DNA of 64,000 nucleotides from BD1-7 clade bacterium (lineage in GTDB: Bacteria; Pseudomonadota; Gammaproteobacteria; Pseudomonadales; DT-91). Made by a program: the position numbers and the translations under genes. Shown piece after piece: positions 36,347 to 46,337 of the stretch (its first letter is position 1; each line of letters begins with the position of its first letter). The stretch spans positions 414,235-478,234 of the forward strand of contig CACSIO010000034.1 in assembly GCA_902705865.1 (NCBI GenBank), read 5' to 3'. A model generated the notes under the pieces. That model ran no database searches, was not told the origin of the DNA, and saw only the letters and a list, made by a program, of their open reading frames with translations.

Positions 36347-37318
36347 TCATTGTTGTTCCGGCTCATCGTCTTCTTCCATGTCTTCAACAGCATGCCGTGT
36401 GACCAAAACCATACCGCCAAAATTAGCGTGTTCGTTAGTCATCGCGCCGGCTTGAACAACTGCGCCTTGCTGAATCGTGTGCGTTAACTCATGGATCAAC
36501 AAGTGCTTACCTTTTTGTGTTTGCGGCTCGAATGCACCGGCCCGAAAATAAATGTGGCCGCCTAATGTAAACGCAATGGCATTAATATCTCGTGCCAACA
36601 TATCGGCAGTAGGCCCCTCATGAATACGAATGCCGGAAAAATCAGCACGGAAATGCGTATTCATCTCACCCAAAATTGCTTCCGGTAATGTCTGACCAGA
36701 TGCCTTCGACGCATCAATGGCAGACATGAAGTCACTGGAAGGTCTGACTCGCTCGACCGAGTAGTGCATTTGTGTTTCCGCTTGCTCGCGAGCTTGAACG
36801 GCCTCCTCCTCAGCACGCTGAACTTGGGGTTGTGCTTCTTCCTCTTCAGCCCGCTGAACCTTGGTCTGAACTTCTTCTTCCTCAGCACGCTGAACTTTGG
36901 TCTGGGCTTCCTCGTCCTCCGCGCGCTGAGCTTGGGGTTGTGCTCCTTCCTCTTCGGCACGCTGAACCTTGGTCTGGGCTTCTTCTTCCTCGGCACGCTG
37001 AACTTTTGCTTGGGCCTTTTGCTGCACTTCGTCTTCCGTACGTGATGCCTGAGAGTGGCCTACTGGGGTAATAGGATTCAATACAGCTTGCTGGCGCGCC
37101 ATAACACGGTCGGCGACTTGATCTGCCTCGCGTTCAAAGTGACTGTTTGCCGACCCGACGACCACGCCTTTTTGCTGGCGTCGCGTACTTGATGACTTTA
37201 TATCGGTCGACAAGCCTGATTTTGATGCCGGTGCTTGTTGACGCCCCTTGCGTTTTTCATCTGCCGCTGCTTCAAGCGCAGATTTGCCGCGTTTACCTGA
37301 CGATTTCCGTTGGAACAT
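36347..37318 (-). CDS. Short DUF4157 (eCIS-core) protein with 12-residue repeat tract
   Basis: The 323-aa protein has a basic N-terminus (QRKSSGKRGKS), the EREADQVADRV motif, a low-complexity stretch of six tandem 12-residue units of the form TKVQRAEEEEAQ, and then a DUF4157 domain with HELTHTIQQG (HELTH at 276-280). After it only about 40 acidic residues follow, so no toxic domain is attached. It could be a cargo with a lost toxin, a loading adaptor, or a structural lumen protein. Its ATG shares a base with the upstream ATPase stop (TAATG). A 95-bp gap separates it from the large effector. Confidence 0.82.
   Translation of the reverse strand: MFQRKSSGKRGKSALEAAADEKRKGRQQAPASKSGLSTDIKSSSTRRQQKGVVVGSANSHFEREADQVADRVMARQQAVLNPITPVGHSQASRTEDEVQQKAQAKVQRAEEEEAQTKVQRAEEEGAQPQAQRAEDEEAQTKVQRAEEEEVQTKVQRAEEEEAQPQVQRAEEEAVQAREQAETQMHYSVERVRPSSDFMSAIDASKASGQTLPEAILGEMNTHFRADFSGIRIHEGPTADMLARDINAIAFTLGGHIYFRAGAFEPQTQKGKHLLIHELTHTIQQGAVVQAGAMTNEHANFGGMVLVTRHAVEDMEEDDEPEQQ
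36797..37012 (-). repeat. Tandem 36-bp repeats encoding 12-residue QRAEEEE units
   Basis: Six head-to-tail copies of a 36-bp unit, diverged at wobble and a few coding positions, encode (T/P)(K/Q)VQRAEEEEAQ-like blocks. The highly charged, periodic product is likely a coiled or extended linker. Copy number may vary between strains by slippage or recombination. Boundaries are accurate to a few bases. Confidence 0.8.
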
Positions 37319-38748
37319 TAGTATTTCCTCCCTTCTTTCAGCAATTCGCGCTGAATACCGTCCAAAATCCAGGCATGTGAGATAGTCGCCAGCTGCATAT
37401 CGCCGCCAGATGTATCTGCCACACAGGAGCTATCTGTACCCGGGCTCATTTGTCGTGCTTCTGCGATCGACATGAGTGCGCTATAGCGAACAACGTTAGT
37501 GATCGAGCCGCCACTAATTTCATGACCTTCAGCCAACAGCTGTAGATCCACATCGCCAGCCAAGGGTGAGCCTTCGAACCCTGCCTCCCAAAGACGCAAT
37601 CGTTCAGCTACAGCAGGCATCGGAAAGTTAACAATGGCCTGAAAACGTCGGGAAAACGCCTCATCGAGGTTGTTTTTCAGGTTTGTCGCGAGCAATACCA
37701 TACCGGGATAGTCTTCAACACGCTGAAGCAAGTAAGAGACCTCCTGATTAGCAAACCGGTCGTGCGCATCACTGACGTTAGTCCGTTTACCAAATAACGC
37801 ATCGGCCTCGTCGAAAAATAGGATCCACTGCTTGTCTTCCGCCTGTTGGAATACATTTTCAAGGTTTTTCTCGGTTTCACCGATGTACTTGGATACCACC
37901 ATCGACAGATCGACACGATAAACTTCGCGATTATAAAGCTTACCCAAGAGTGCGGCCGTTAGCGTTTTTCCGGTGCCGGGCGGGCCGTAAAACAAACAAC
38001 GATAGCCGGGTTTAACTCGCTGCCCGATCGCAGTCTGCTGAAGCAAAGCGTCCCCAAACTGCAACCACGCGTGAACCTCAAGAAGCTGATCCTGGGTATA
38101 CTGATCCAGGATCAGGTCATCCCACGTTAACGCAGTTGGTAATTTCTTAGCAGGAAACCGCGTACCAAATACGGGATCACTTCGTTTACCCGTCATGATC
38201 AAATCAAGCAGTTCGCTATTTGCCAGCAGCCCCTGAGCAGCAAACGGCTCAGACGCTCCATCACGATCGAAACTCAAACACTGCGAACGTGTTAACCAGT
38301 ATTCTGGTTCGAATCGGTGGCGACTAGTTAATCTCAGGTGTGATGAATCACCGGCAATAAGAAACAACGCGGTTTCTATCGTCGGCAGAAACCCACTATG
38401 TTTTTTACCCGTCAAACCGCCAAATTCAGTGAACCCGCGATCAAACTCTGCATTTTTTGTAAAAAACAAATCAAGGCTCTGCGGTCGCAACAGTGGCATT
38501 AATGCCAACGCCAGTATCATTCGATCGACGGAATCCGCTTTGTTTTCAACTAACAGGTTTATATAGGCAGAGAGCGGCTGCGATTGGCGTATTTGATCAA
38601 CTACAGGCAAATCTGGAGGGCCCGGCAGTGGTTCCGGGTCATTCTGGAAATAACGGCGAAATTGCGCCTCCATATAACGCTGAAACCAATCCAATTCATG
38701 ATCTAAAAATACAGCGGGTTCGTTTTTAATAGCGGTTTCGTGTTGCAT
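37318..38748 (-). CDS. AAA+ ATPase of contractile injection system (Pvc15/Afp15-like)
   Basis: A 476-aa protein with a variable N-terminal half and a classic AAA+ module: Walker A GPPGTGKT (about 252-259), Walker B ILFFDEADALFG (about 306-317), and an arginine-finger region with NNLDEAFSRRF. AAA+ proteins of this type are a constant part of eCIS loci and are thought to help assemble particles or load cargo. ATG 38748 (MQHETAI) is preferred to an in-frame TTG at 38766. It starts four bases after the tape-measure stop. Confidence 0.92.
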   Translation of the reverse strand: MQHETAIKNEPAVFLDHELDWFQRYMEAQFRRYFQNDPEPLPGPPDLPVVDQIRQSQPLSAYINLLVENKADSVDRMILALALMPLLRPQSLDLFFTKNAEFDRGFTEFGGLTGKKHSGFLPTIETALFLIAGDSSHLRLTSRHRFEPEYWLTRSQCLSFDRDGASEPFAAQGLLANSELLDLIMTGKRSDPVFGTRFPAKKLPTALTWDDLILDQYTQDQLLEVHAWLQFGDALLQQTAIGQRVKPGYRCLFYGPPGTGKTLTAALLGKLYNREVYRVDLSMVVSKYIGETEKNLENVFQQAEDKQWILFFDEADALFGKRTNVSDAHDRFANQEVSYLLQRVEDYPGMVLLATNLKNNLDEAFSRRFQAIVNFPMPAVAERLRLWEAGFEGSPLAGDVDLQLLAEGHEISGGSITNVVRYSALMSIAEARQMSPGTDSSCVADTSGGDMQLATISHAWILDGIQRELLKEGRKY

Positions 38749-38752
38749 ACAA

Positions 38753-41167
38753 TCACCAAGCGACAAAAACAGGGGCTTGCATCCAGCTATAGCGATGCAA
38801 AGAAACAGACCACGGCAACCGATCCATCAACACATCAAAGGGCTTGCCTTCGACGGTCAGTTGCCAGCCAGGTTGAAACGATTGATCACTTTCACGCAGC
38901 AATCCAGCTCTACGGATAAAGGTATTCCGAAAGGATTCAGGCCCTGTGTTTTTTAACGCACTCCATTGTTCAATAACCCCCAAGATCAGTGAATCAGCAC
39001 ATGATTTTTCAGCTTCTGATAAACCTTCCGATAAATTCAGTACCTGTGCCGGAGCAATGCCACAAAGCACCTTGTTTAACACCAGCGCAGGCTCAATGTA
39101 GTGATCAATAGCGGAATCACCGAGGGCCAAGTATTGCGTCAATAACACAGCCCGATGTCTTGCCTGCTCATCGATAAAACCGTCTTTCGTTTTTAGGCCA
39201 GCATCAGTAAACAGGCGATTGAAAAACGGGGCCAGTATCACCAAGCCCGCATTGCTCACAGTAAATGCCGTTGGCATTTCATGGGGCGTATCATCGTCCA
39301 CATTATCACGTGGCAAGGTCACCCCCATATCATCAGCCAGAGACGACAATGCATCGGCGAGATTTTCTAACACCGATACAGATGACGCTGGCGAAGCTTC
39401 TGAGTTTGCAGGCGAACTAGGATTTAGCGCGCTGTTGTCGCTAATTGTCGACGTCACTTGTGTGTTGTCCGAGAACGATGTGTTCCGCTTTGTTTCAGAG
39501 TCTTTTTTAGGTAGCGCACTAACTTTCTCGAAAAAAGCACGTAGATTTTCGGATTCGTCAAAAGCAGCGCCCCTGACATCGGCTGTTTTTTGATGTGTCT
39601 GATCTAACGCTTCTTTCACGTTATTTTTTGTCGATGCTTGCTTGACTCCTTCTCCGGAAGAATCACATAAGTTCTCATATCCAGAGACTTCGCCCTCAGT
39701 ACTTGCTGATCCAGCATCGTTATGTTTACCTTGCTGGCCTTGAGTCTTTATCCCCTTAGGTTCGCTCGATTGTTCAGTGTTTTCGGCTTCAGCTAAATCA
39801 CTGGCCGCTGGAACCTCACGCTTTTCAGCGCTTGTACCTGATGGGGATACATGTAATTCACCAGCACGTTCGCTGAAGCTTTCTGAAATTGAACTACCCG
39901 GAATACCGCTTAACCATATCTCTAGAATACGCTGCACGAGTATCAGCGAAACCTGTCGAGGTAAACCCGGATCAGCTTCGTGCGCTCTCACATACGACTG
40001 GATAGATTCGTCGTACGGCTCACTAGTGCGCCCCGCTCGTCCGTCTACTGACAGAGTATCTAACGCCTTTTGCGGAGAACCAAAACCCTGCCTCAAACAA
40101 TAGCCGATGACCACTTGCAGCCAATCACGACCACCCGACTGATTTAATTGCTGCAGAGCACCGCTCGATAGGCTTAAACCACCAAAATCACTTGGTATCA
40201 AGGTGTCTACAACAGATTCCCAAGGCCCCAAATATCGCTCACGTATGGCTGCGGAAGGAATAACTGCGGTTAACCGTAGCCATTGCTGAGGGTTACAAAG
40301 AAGATAGCGGCCAACAAATTCGTCTAGAGATGTCGCATCCGACACCAACGAGTTCCAACAATCCTTCACGCTTTCTGCAAGGTGAGATTGGGCATTCACG
40401 AAAGCGCCTGTACTAACGTAACCGCCTAACAATTGCACGGGCGTAACATTACCACCGATACACCAATCCCCTTCGCCTTCGCCAGATTCATCGGCTGAAA
40501 CAATGTGAAGCACTTGGGTGTTCGGCAGTAAATGACGGGGTTGGATTGATTCTCGAGCGGCTTCGCTACCGCCCTCATCTTTTGGAACTGATGCGTCCGC
40601 AGTATGAGTTTGAGCTGACGAAACGTCACGGTCTTCGAAGAGGCCTGAATCCAAATCACTCAACACAGCACCACGTTCTATCGTGTGTTGACGGTTCTCT
40701 GTACGCGTTTCTCTATCCTGCTCTCCTGAGCTTTGCTCAGAGTGTTCAGGCAAAACTGGCGAAACGTATTTTGCGTTCTCATTGATACCATTCGGATTAT
40801 TTGCCGTATCCTTGCGGCGATGACTTGAAGTATCAAGATCCCCAGCACGCAGTGCCGTATCACCAGCGAATTCCATCCCCAGCTTAGTGCCTTTCATGGA
40901 ACGCTGCTTAGAGTTAGAGCTCTCAATAGAACGACGCAAAGCATTTTCGAGACCATCAATCACCGATGCAGACAACATATCCAATGCTGCGACTTGGCCA
41001 ACGTCGACTTCCAATGATGGGATAATGGTCAATTTATCCACGACATCCATCTTTTCGAGCAACGCTTCAAGCGCCGGCAGAATTTCATCGGTAACTAGCG
41101 TTTCAATTTGCGATGCGCCGGTATGGCATCGCAAATCAACGGTCAACCGCTCAATGCTATTCACCAT
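38753..41167 (-). CDS. Contractile injection system tape-measure protein (Afp14/Pvc14-like)
   Basis: An 804-aa protein. The N-terminal 70 residues (IERLTVDLRC..., ILPALEALLEK, IIPSLEVDVGQV) match the conserved start of the CIS tape-measure family, in which a protein winds through the tube and sets its length. The centre is low-complexity, Ser/Glu/Asn-rich and weakly conserved. The C-terminal third is more ordered (APFFNRLFTDAGL, LTQYLALGD, VLNKVLCGI, WSVSLHRYSWMQAP) and resembles the C-terminal helical end of such proteins. Position before the ATPase gene fits. The gene upstream stops 58 bp before its ATG. Confidence 0.85.
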   Translation of the reverse strand: MVNSIERLTVDLRCHTGASQIETLVTDEILPALEALLEKMDVVDKLTIIPSLEVDVGQVAALDMLSASVIDGLENALRRSIESSNSKQRSMKGTKLGMEFAGDTALRAGDLDTSSHRRKDTANNPNGINENAKYVSPVLPEHSEQSSGEQDRETRTENRQHTIERGAVLSDLDSGLFEDRDVSSAQTHTADASVPKDEGGSEAARESIQPRHLLPNTQVLHIVSADESGEGEGDWCIGGNVTPVQLLGGYVSTGAFVNAQSHLAESVKDCWNSLVSDATSLDEFVGRYLLCNPQQWLRLTAVIPSAAIRERYLGPWESVVDTLIPSDFGGLSLSSGALQQLNQSGGRDWLQVVIGYCLRQGFGSPQKALDTLSVDGRAGRTSEPYDESIQSYVRAHEADPGLPRQVSLILVQRILEIWLSGIPGSSISESFSERAGELHVSPSGTSAEKREVPAASDLAEAENTEQSSEPKGIKTQGQQGKHNDAGSASTEGEVSGYENLCDSSGEGVKQASTKNNVKEALDQTHQKTADVRGAAFDESENLRAFFEKVSALPKKDSETKRNTSFSDNTQVTSTISDNSALNPSSPANSEASPASSVSVLENLADALSSLADDMGVTLPRDNVDDDTPHEMPTAFTVSNAGLVILAPFFNRLFTDAGLKTKDGFIDEQARHRAVLLTQYLALGDSAIDHYIEPALVLNKVLCGIAPAQVLNLSEGLSEAEKSCADSLILGVIEQWSALKNTGPESFRNTFIRRAGLLRESDQSFQPGWQLTVEGKPFDVLMDRLPWSVSLHRYSWMQAPVFVAW

Positions 41168-41225
41168 TAAGCATCACCTGTCGAAACACTGTATGTACAT
41201 CGCTCCCCACCAATAACGAACATGG

Positions 41226-44200
41226 TCAGGCGCCTTTTATCAAAAACTGATACAAAGACAGTATCTGCAAATAATGATCCTCATTCTGCCAGAGTTCACG
41301 TTCGATGAGTTTTTCGGAATTGAGCCCTCCTAACACTAATTCGTGTGATTTAGTCAGAAGTACCAATGCGCGAATAATGGCAGATAGCGCAGACTCCATA
41401 TTTTCATACTGAACACGCACAACATTGATATTCAACAAGACGGATAGGCGAATCAGTACCAATGAAATCTCCGGCCCTTGCAATTTTTCCTGCTTCGCTA
41501 ACGTACCTATATCCGATGCGATCTGCTTCAGGGCGGAATTAGTTTCTTCGGCCGCGCGTAACACTTGTTTGTCCGAAAATTGATTGAGCATCGACAATTC
41601 GCGCCCTAGATCGCTCACCAATACATCGTTGAACAACCGCCCGTCAACGCGCAAATCTCCATTGCGCGTTAGGCTTTTAAGTTTTTCCAGAGAACCCAGT
41701 GCTTCGCTAACCGCGTCGTGGAATGCATCGACTGACGTATCAATGCTAACGTTGTCGTCAACAGGGTCAACCGGAAGCATCGGCACAAACACTTGGGTTT
41801 GACTATCTGAGCATGATCGCAATGCTGGATGATAGGCTTCCAGCGTCAATTCCACTTCCTTCAATGTAAAGTGCTCAGCGAACCCTTCGCCAGAAAGTTT
41901 CACAGGCTTGCCATTGATTGACCATCGATAATTGTATGCGCCAAGAGGCTCAATGGTATTTTGAACACGCAATATAATGCCCTTTTGAGACGGTAATTGT
42001 TCCGTAGCAAAGGCAACTTTGGGATGACGCACAACCGTTAAATCCAATCGCTCTTCTTCGCCGTCAAACTCATAAATCACTACCAGATCACGATAGGATT
42101 CATGTGTGTCAAAATCGATCTTGGTAAGGTCGATACGAGGCTCATCCAGCACATCGTCGCCTAAAATTAATTTGCCACCACTCGGTTCAGCGTTAATTAC
42201 GATAAACCCTTCATCGTCGCAATAAACCGCCTTCGCCGACGACAGATGAATGTCATTAAGAGTTAACCGCAAACTTTTTACGGTAAAACACCCTTGGTTA
42301 GCCGCTTTGAGATAAATATCAACAACTTCAGATACTCCACTCATCGTGATATCAAATGTCGTTGTCGAGTCACCTTGCTGGTATGGCTCACCATCGATCT
42401 TCCAAAACAACACATCTGCATGGCGAGTTCGTGCTTGAACCTTAATCGTCGCAATACCGTCTTCAACGGCTTTATCAAGCAGAATAATCTCGGCTTGCGG
42501 ATGCTGATGCACCCAAACACTGAGGTCGACTCGTTGATCGCCAACACTATACGTCAGGTGATTTTCGCCGACCTTAGCAAGTGTTGGGTCAAACAGATAA
42601 GTGTGCCCCTGTGTTTCGGCACCATCACCGATCAACGTGCCGCCACGCGGATGCACATCCAATGCGATGGCAGTATCATCATCACAGAAGTGGAATTTAG
42701 ATGCGGTTAAACGTAAATCCGTGTGCACGATATAACGCCATTCACAATCCGCATCGATACCTGGGTGGCACAAATCGCCAATGATCACATCGTCTGCATA
42801 GTTGTCATCAACATTCATCGGTGGCACGGGCACATCGACAGGCGTATAAACTGGTGGGTGTGCTGGCATAGTCGGGAGGTCGCCCGGCTCTAATGGCCAA
42901 GGAAGCGGCGAGAAGTCACCGGGTTTAGGGGGATAATCAGGCCAAGGAACCGATGGCTCGTATGGCCAATCGATATCTCCGGGTTTTGGTGTTTTCGGCG
43001 ACCACGGTAAATCCGACCCGCTATCACTCGCCAAAGGGCGCGTAGCACGATCAACATCGAATTTTTCGGTATAGTCAAAACCGCTCATAGTTCGCGTTAA
43101 AGACTTATCAAAATACCGCTTCTGCGGAGCCATGCTTTTTTTGACGGTACTCGATGTTAACGACGGTATGATGGTTAATAGATCCATCATTTCCTTATCG
43201 ACAGCAACCTCTTTTAGCGACGCATAATCTGTTATCACGCCAGAATCAACCAAGTCGATTCCACTGTCACGGCTGGGCAAATCGCTTTCGATTAATTGTG
43301 TTCGAATTTCGTCAGCTTCTGAGATGATCAAATCGCTCAAGCTACGAGTAGCCGCCTTGCCGGCTTTAGCAACGAGATAAAGCGTGCCTCCAACAGGAAC
43401 GCCAGCCCGATGTTCAATACCGGGCTTACGCCGCAAAAATTCAGCCAGAATGAGTTTGTCGTCAAGGCTATCAATTTTGTCTTGGAACATTTCACGAATC
43501 AGGCTGATCTGTTTAAGTCGACAGCCATAACTGATGTCATGCATTGTGTGCACAAGCTGGGTATACGCCCAATGCTTATTGCTCGAACGATGCAGATCGC
43601 CAAGAGACTCTAGTATTGCCTCGATCTTAGCTTCAATCGATTCGAGCAGGCCATCCAACGGTTTTTTATCGGCGGTCTCGACACGCTCTGAAAGATTAAT
43701 TTCAAGATCCATCAAGGCGATATACAACGAAGGCAAACAACGGGCGAGTTTCTCAGCAGAGTCATATTTTGCGCGCTCCGGATACCGCTCAGCGACGAAT
43801 ACTGTTGGCGCACCTAAGGTGTCGATCAAAAAGGTGACATCGCCCTGGCTCTCTACCTTCAAATCTGCGGGGAAACGCGGTGGCTCAGCATCAGGTACTT
43901 TATTGGGTGTTTCGTCGCGAACACGGTCACTGAGATCAAGAATATCACGCAGTCGGTCTGTTAATTGCTGATCATCCTCTTTGCCAACCTGATCGAGAAT
44001 ATCCCGCACCTTGCCATCAAGGGCGTCAGAGAAATCCGTACGTAGTGTTTCAACCGGTATTTTCGGCTTATTGTTATACAAATACGATTTTGACGTGCTT
44101 AGCATGCTTTGGGCTTTCATCGCACGTGCAGCAACACCTTGTGCTGCCTTGGAATTATCAGTGTTTTTCAGAACCGTAGTAAAAATCAGTTCGCCATCAC

Positions 44201-46337
44201 CATCTAACTCCGGCTTAAGCTTATCAAGGCTGCCCAGGTTTTCGCTCACCGGCAATTTATGCAGGTTATCCGCAATCAACAGCTTCAAACGCGATTCGAC
44301 ATCCTGTTTTTCTTTTTCCTTAAGGATGCGCTCGGGGTCAACCGAGATGAAACTAGGCCCAGCAGCCACGTATCGCAGGTTAGCATCAGCCAATACACGT
44401 TCGCTGCCGTCATCCATGCGTCTCATTGACAGGGATTCGGCTTCATCAGCAACAACCAATTCTTCAAAATTATCATTCGTAACGCCTGCGTTAGCGTTAC
44501 CCGCTGTTGCCGACGATGTTGCGCTGGCAGAAAAGCTTGTTTTATAACGCTCGAGTAACTCGCGGGTATCAACCGGAACGGTAACACGGTTGTCGCCGAA
44601 ACTGCGCTCTAAGGCTTCTAGCGTGTCTTTCGAGTTAAGTAATTCAGAGACATCCACCGTACCGAGGTTTTTATCCGTCTCGACAGAAACAACGTCGAAC
44701 CGACGAAAATCAACGATTTTGTATCGCAGCGACCGTAAAGCCGCTAACCGCTGTACGCCAGGCTGAGTAAACACGGTTGGCGATTTGGGCTGAAACGCCA
44801 ATAACTTCGATGTCGCCGAGGTAATACTGCACTCCATGGCTGCACGATAAACCTTGTAAAGCGATGACAAAAATTCAATAGAACAAGACTTTAACGGTTC
44901 TTTGTCATTGATTGAATCAATGTACAGCGTGCGAACCGCCATCGGTAGGTTATAGCGTTGCTGCAGTGTTAGCAGTCGTACCCGCGCTTGCTTGTTACTC
45001 AGGCCGACATGGCCTTCGACACGCAGGAAGTCAACATCCTCCAAACTCTCTGCAAGCAAGTCGTGCTTTACACCGTAGCGTTCAAAATCAGCACGGGCTG
45101 CGATATCGCCATCAACATGCCAATGACTCTGTAACGCCGAATAGTTTAAAAAGTACGGAAGCGCCCTATCTTGCGTCAGGCCACTACTGCGTTTTTCCGG
45201 CAGGATGGCAACGTCTTCCAGTGGATTCAAATCCACCTTCTGATGAATACGTACGACACGCTCAGCCAATAGCGCCAACAACTCGTGATCATTGAGTGCC
45301 TGGCTATTCTGGCGAACCGGTTGAAAATAATGCCGATAAAGCTGAGGGGACTGCGCTTGTTTAACCAAGCTGCCTGCAAATACATGGCGCACAAAGGCTC
45401 CTGTATTATGAATGCAGCCCGACATCAGTGATTGACGCATATCCAGCCATTCATTGAGCGCTCGAAAAACCAGCTCCAGCCAGTCGTAGTAAGCTTGAAA
45501 GCCGCTATTACCCACATCAAGCCGTGAACGTATTGTCGAGAAACTGATCGCATTTAGCCGCAACGCAATCGCGTCATCGGGCCACGCAGCTTCAATATCA
45601 CCAACAAATGCTCGGAGTCGCTGTTCGGCTTCGGTTGCGGCGCTGAGATAGCTATCGACAAACTGTTCAGGCGTTATGATATCTGCACGTAAAACCGCAC
45701 GGGGCATTTTCAAACGCGGAATATCAAATGCCGGATGACGAGTGGCGCTATTGATACTGGAAATACTTTCGTAAAAAGCCGCTGATGACGCCATCATCGC
45801 GCCAGCACGTTGTCTTTTTAACAAGAGAATATGCGGAACAAAACAGCGGGTACTGCCTTTGTTGTCACAGCTATCGCCATTGCAGTTATCTGCCTGCTGA
45901 ACCTTTTCGCTCAAATAAACAACAACAACACCATCTCGAAACGCTGCAGGCATGTTATGGAAGGCTTGATAAGATGCAGGGGCATCGCCTTCAGGGATTG
46001 CGTCGAATATTTCGATAATATCTGCACCAACAGAATCGTTAAACGGCGCCTCACTTCCGTCGGTTTTATCGTCAAAATTGCGATAGTAACGACATGCGTA
46101 TTCATCACTAATACTCACTAAATGGCCGTCACTGGTAACGCCAACACCCGGCGAGAGGGATACCCCGCCCTGCACACCATCAATGTGGACTTCAAGGCCG
46201 CACACAATACCGCACCCGGATAATTGGGTACGTGACGTTTGTATTTCCGTTTTAAGGAAATCAAGAATGCCGTTCAGGTGCGCTGGTGACAGCGTTTGGT
46301 TATCGACGAATTCCGGATGGGATTTCTTATTAGCCAT
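41226..46337 (-). CDS. Very large eCIS-associated protein with Pro-rich linker and beta-sandwich-like repeats (possible fibre or baseplate appendage)
   Basis: A protein of about 1,703 aa that I cannot assign to a named family with certainty. The N-terminal LSPAHLNGILDFLKTE... and CGIVCGLEVHIDG recall a conserved start seen in hypothetical proteins of other eCIS clusters. A long helical region follows. A Trp/Pro-rich linker (about 1105-1185) with repeated PKPGD-type elements comes next, then several repeats with paired Asp/Cys strands (for example FHFCDDDTAIAL and AVYCDDEGFIVI) that look like Ig-like beta-sandwiches, and a C-terminal helical end. The layout (assembly domain, flexible linker, beta domains) fits a fibre or host-contact protein. 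ATG 46337 with GAGGAAA is chosen over an upstream TTG, and it overlaps the upstream stop by eight bases (ATGGCTAA). Confidence 0.75.
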   Translation of the reverse strand: MANKKSHPEFVDNQTLSPAHLNGILDFLKTEIQTSRTQLSGCGIVCGLEVHIDGVQGGVSLSPGVGVTSDGHLVSISDEYACRYYRNFDDKTDGSEAPFNDSVGADIIEIFDAIPEGDAPASYQAFHNMPAAFRDGVVVVYLSEKVQQADNCNGDSCDNKGSTRCFVPHILLLKRQRAGAMMASSAAFYESISSINSATRHPAFDIPRLKMPRAVLRADIITPEQFVDSYLSAATEAEQRLRAFVGDIEAAWPDDAIALRLNAISFSTIRSRLDVGNSGFQAYYDWLELVFRALNEWLDMRQSLMSGCIHNTGAFVRHVFAGSLVKQAQSPQLYRHYFQPVRQNSQALNDHELLALLAERVVRIHQKVDLNPLEDVAILPEKRSSGLTQDRALPYFLNYSALQSHWHVDGDIAARADFERYGVKHDLLAESLEDVDFLRVEGHVGLSNKQARVRLLTLQQRYNLPMAVRTLYIDSINDKEPLKSCSIEFLSSLYKVYRAAMECSITSATSKLLAFQPKSPTVFTQPGVQRLAALRSLRYKIVDFRRFDVVSVETDKNLGTVDVSELLNSKDTLEALERSFGDNRVTVPVDTRELLERYKTSFSASATSSATAGNANAGVTNDNFEELVVADEAESLSMRRMDDGSERVLADANLRYVAAGPSFISVDPERILKEKEKQDVESRLKLLIADNLHKLPVSENLGSLDKLKPELDGDGELIFTTVLKNTDNSKAAQGVAARAMKAQSMLSTSKSYLYNNKPKIPVETLRTDFSDALDGKVRDILDQVGKEDDQQLTDRLRDILDLSDRVRDETPNKVPDAEPPRFPADLKVESQGDVTFLIDTLGAPTVFVAERYPERAKYDSAEKLARCLPSLYIALMDLEINLSERVETADKKPLDGLLESIEAKIEAILESLGDLHRSSNKHWAYTQLVHTMHDISYGCRLKQISLIREMFQDKIDSLDDKLILAEFLRRKPGIEHRAGVPVGGTLYLVAKAGKAATRSLSDLIISEADEIRTQLIESDLPSRDSGIDLVDSGVITDYASLKEVAVDKEMMDLLTIIPSLTSSTVKKSMAPQKRYFDKSLTRTMSGFDYTEKFDVDRATRPLASDSGSDLPWSPKTPKPGDIDWPYEPSVPWPDYPPKPGDFSPLPWPLEPGDLPTMPAHPPVYTPVDVPVPPMNVDDNYADDVIIGDLCHPGIDADCEWRYIVHTDLRLTASKFHFCDDDTAIALDVHPRGGTLIGDGAETQGHTYLFDPTLAKVGENHLTYSVGDQRVDLSVWVHQHPQAEIILLDKAVEDGIATIKVQARTRHADVLFWKIDGEPYQQGDSTTTFDITMSGVSEVVDIYLKAANQGCFTVKSLRLTLNDIHLSSAKAVYCDDEGFIVINAEPSGGKLILGDDVLDEPRIDLTKIDFDTHESYRDLVVIYEFDGEEERLDLTVVRHPKVAFATEQLPSQKGIILRVQNTIEPLGAYNYRWSINGKPVKLSGEGFAEHFTLKEVELTLEAYHPALRSCSDSQTQVFVPMLPVDPVDDNVSIDTSVDAFHDAVSEALGSLEKLKSLTRNGDLRVDGRLFNDVLVSDLGRELSMLNQFSDKQVLRAAEETNSALKQIASDIGTLAKQEKLQGPEISLVLIRLSVLLNINVVRVQYENMESALSAIIRALVLLTKSHELVLGGLNSEKLIERELWQNEDHYLQILSLYQFLIKGA

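Noticed and set aside
36797..37012. Regular repeats considered as a CRISPR array
   Set aside because: Units are contiguous, lack unique spacers and are in frame with a coding sequence.
36764..37071. Two overlapping rightward frames rich in Leu/Phe/Pro antisense to the short DUF4157 gene
   Set aside because: They are artefacts of the 36-bp coding repeat read on the other strand.
44011..44547. 178-codon rightward frame antisense to the large structural protein
   Set aside because: Ser/Arg-rich composition of a shadow frame, no ribosome site, no motif.
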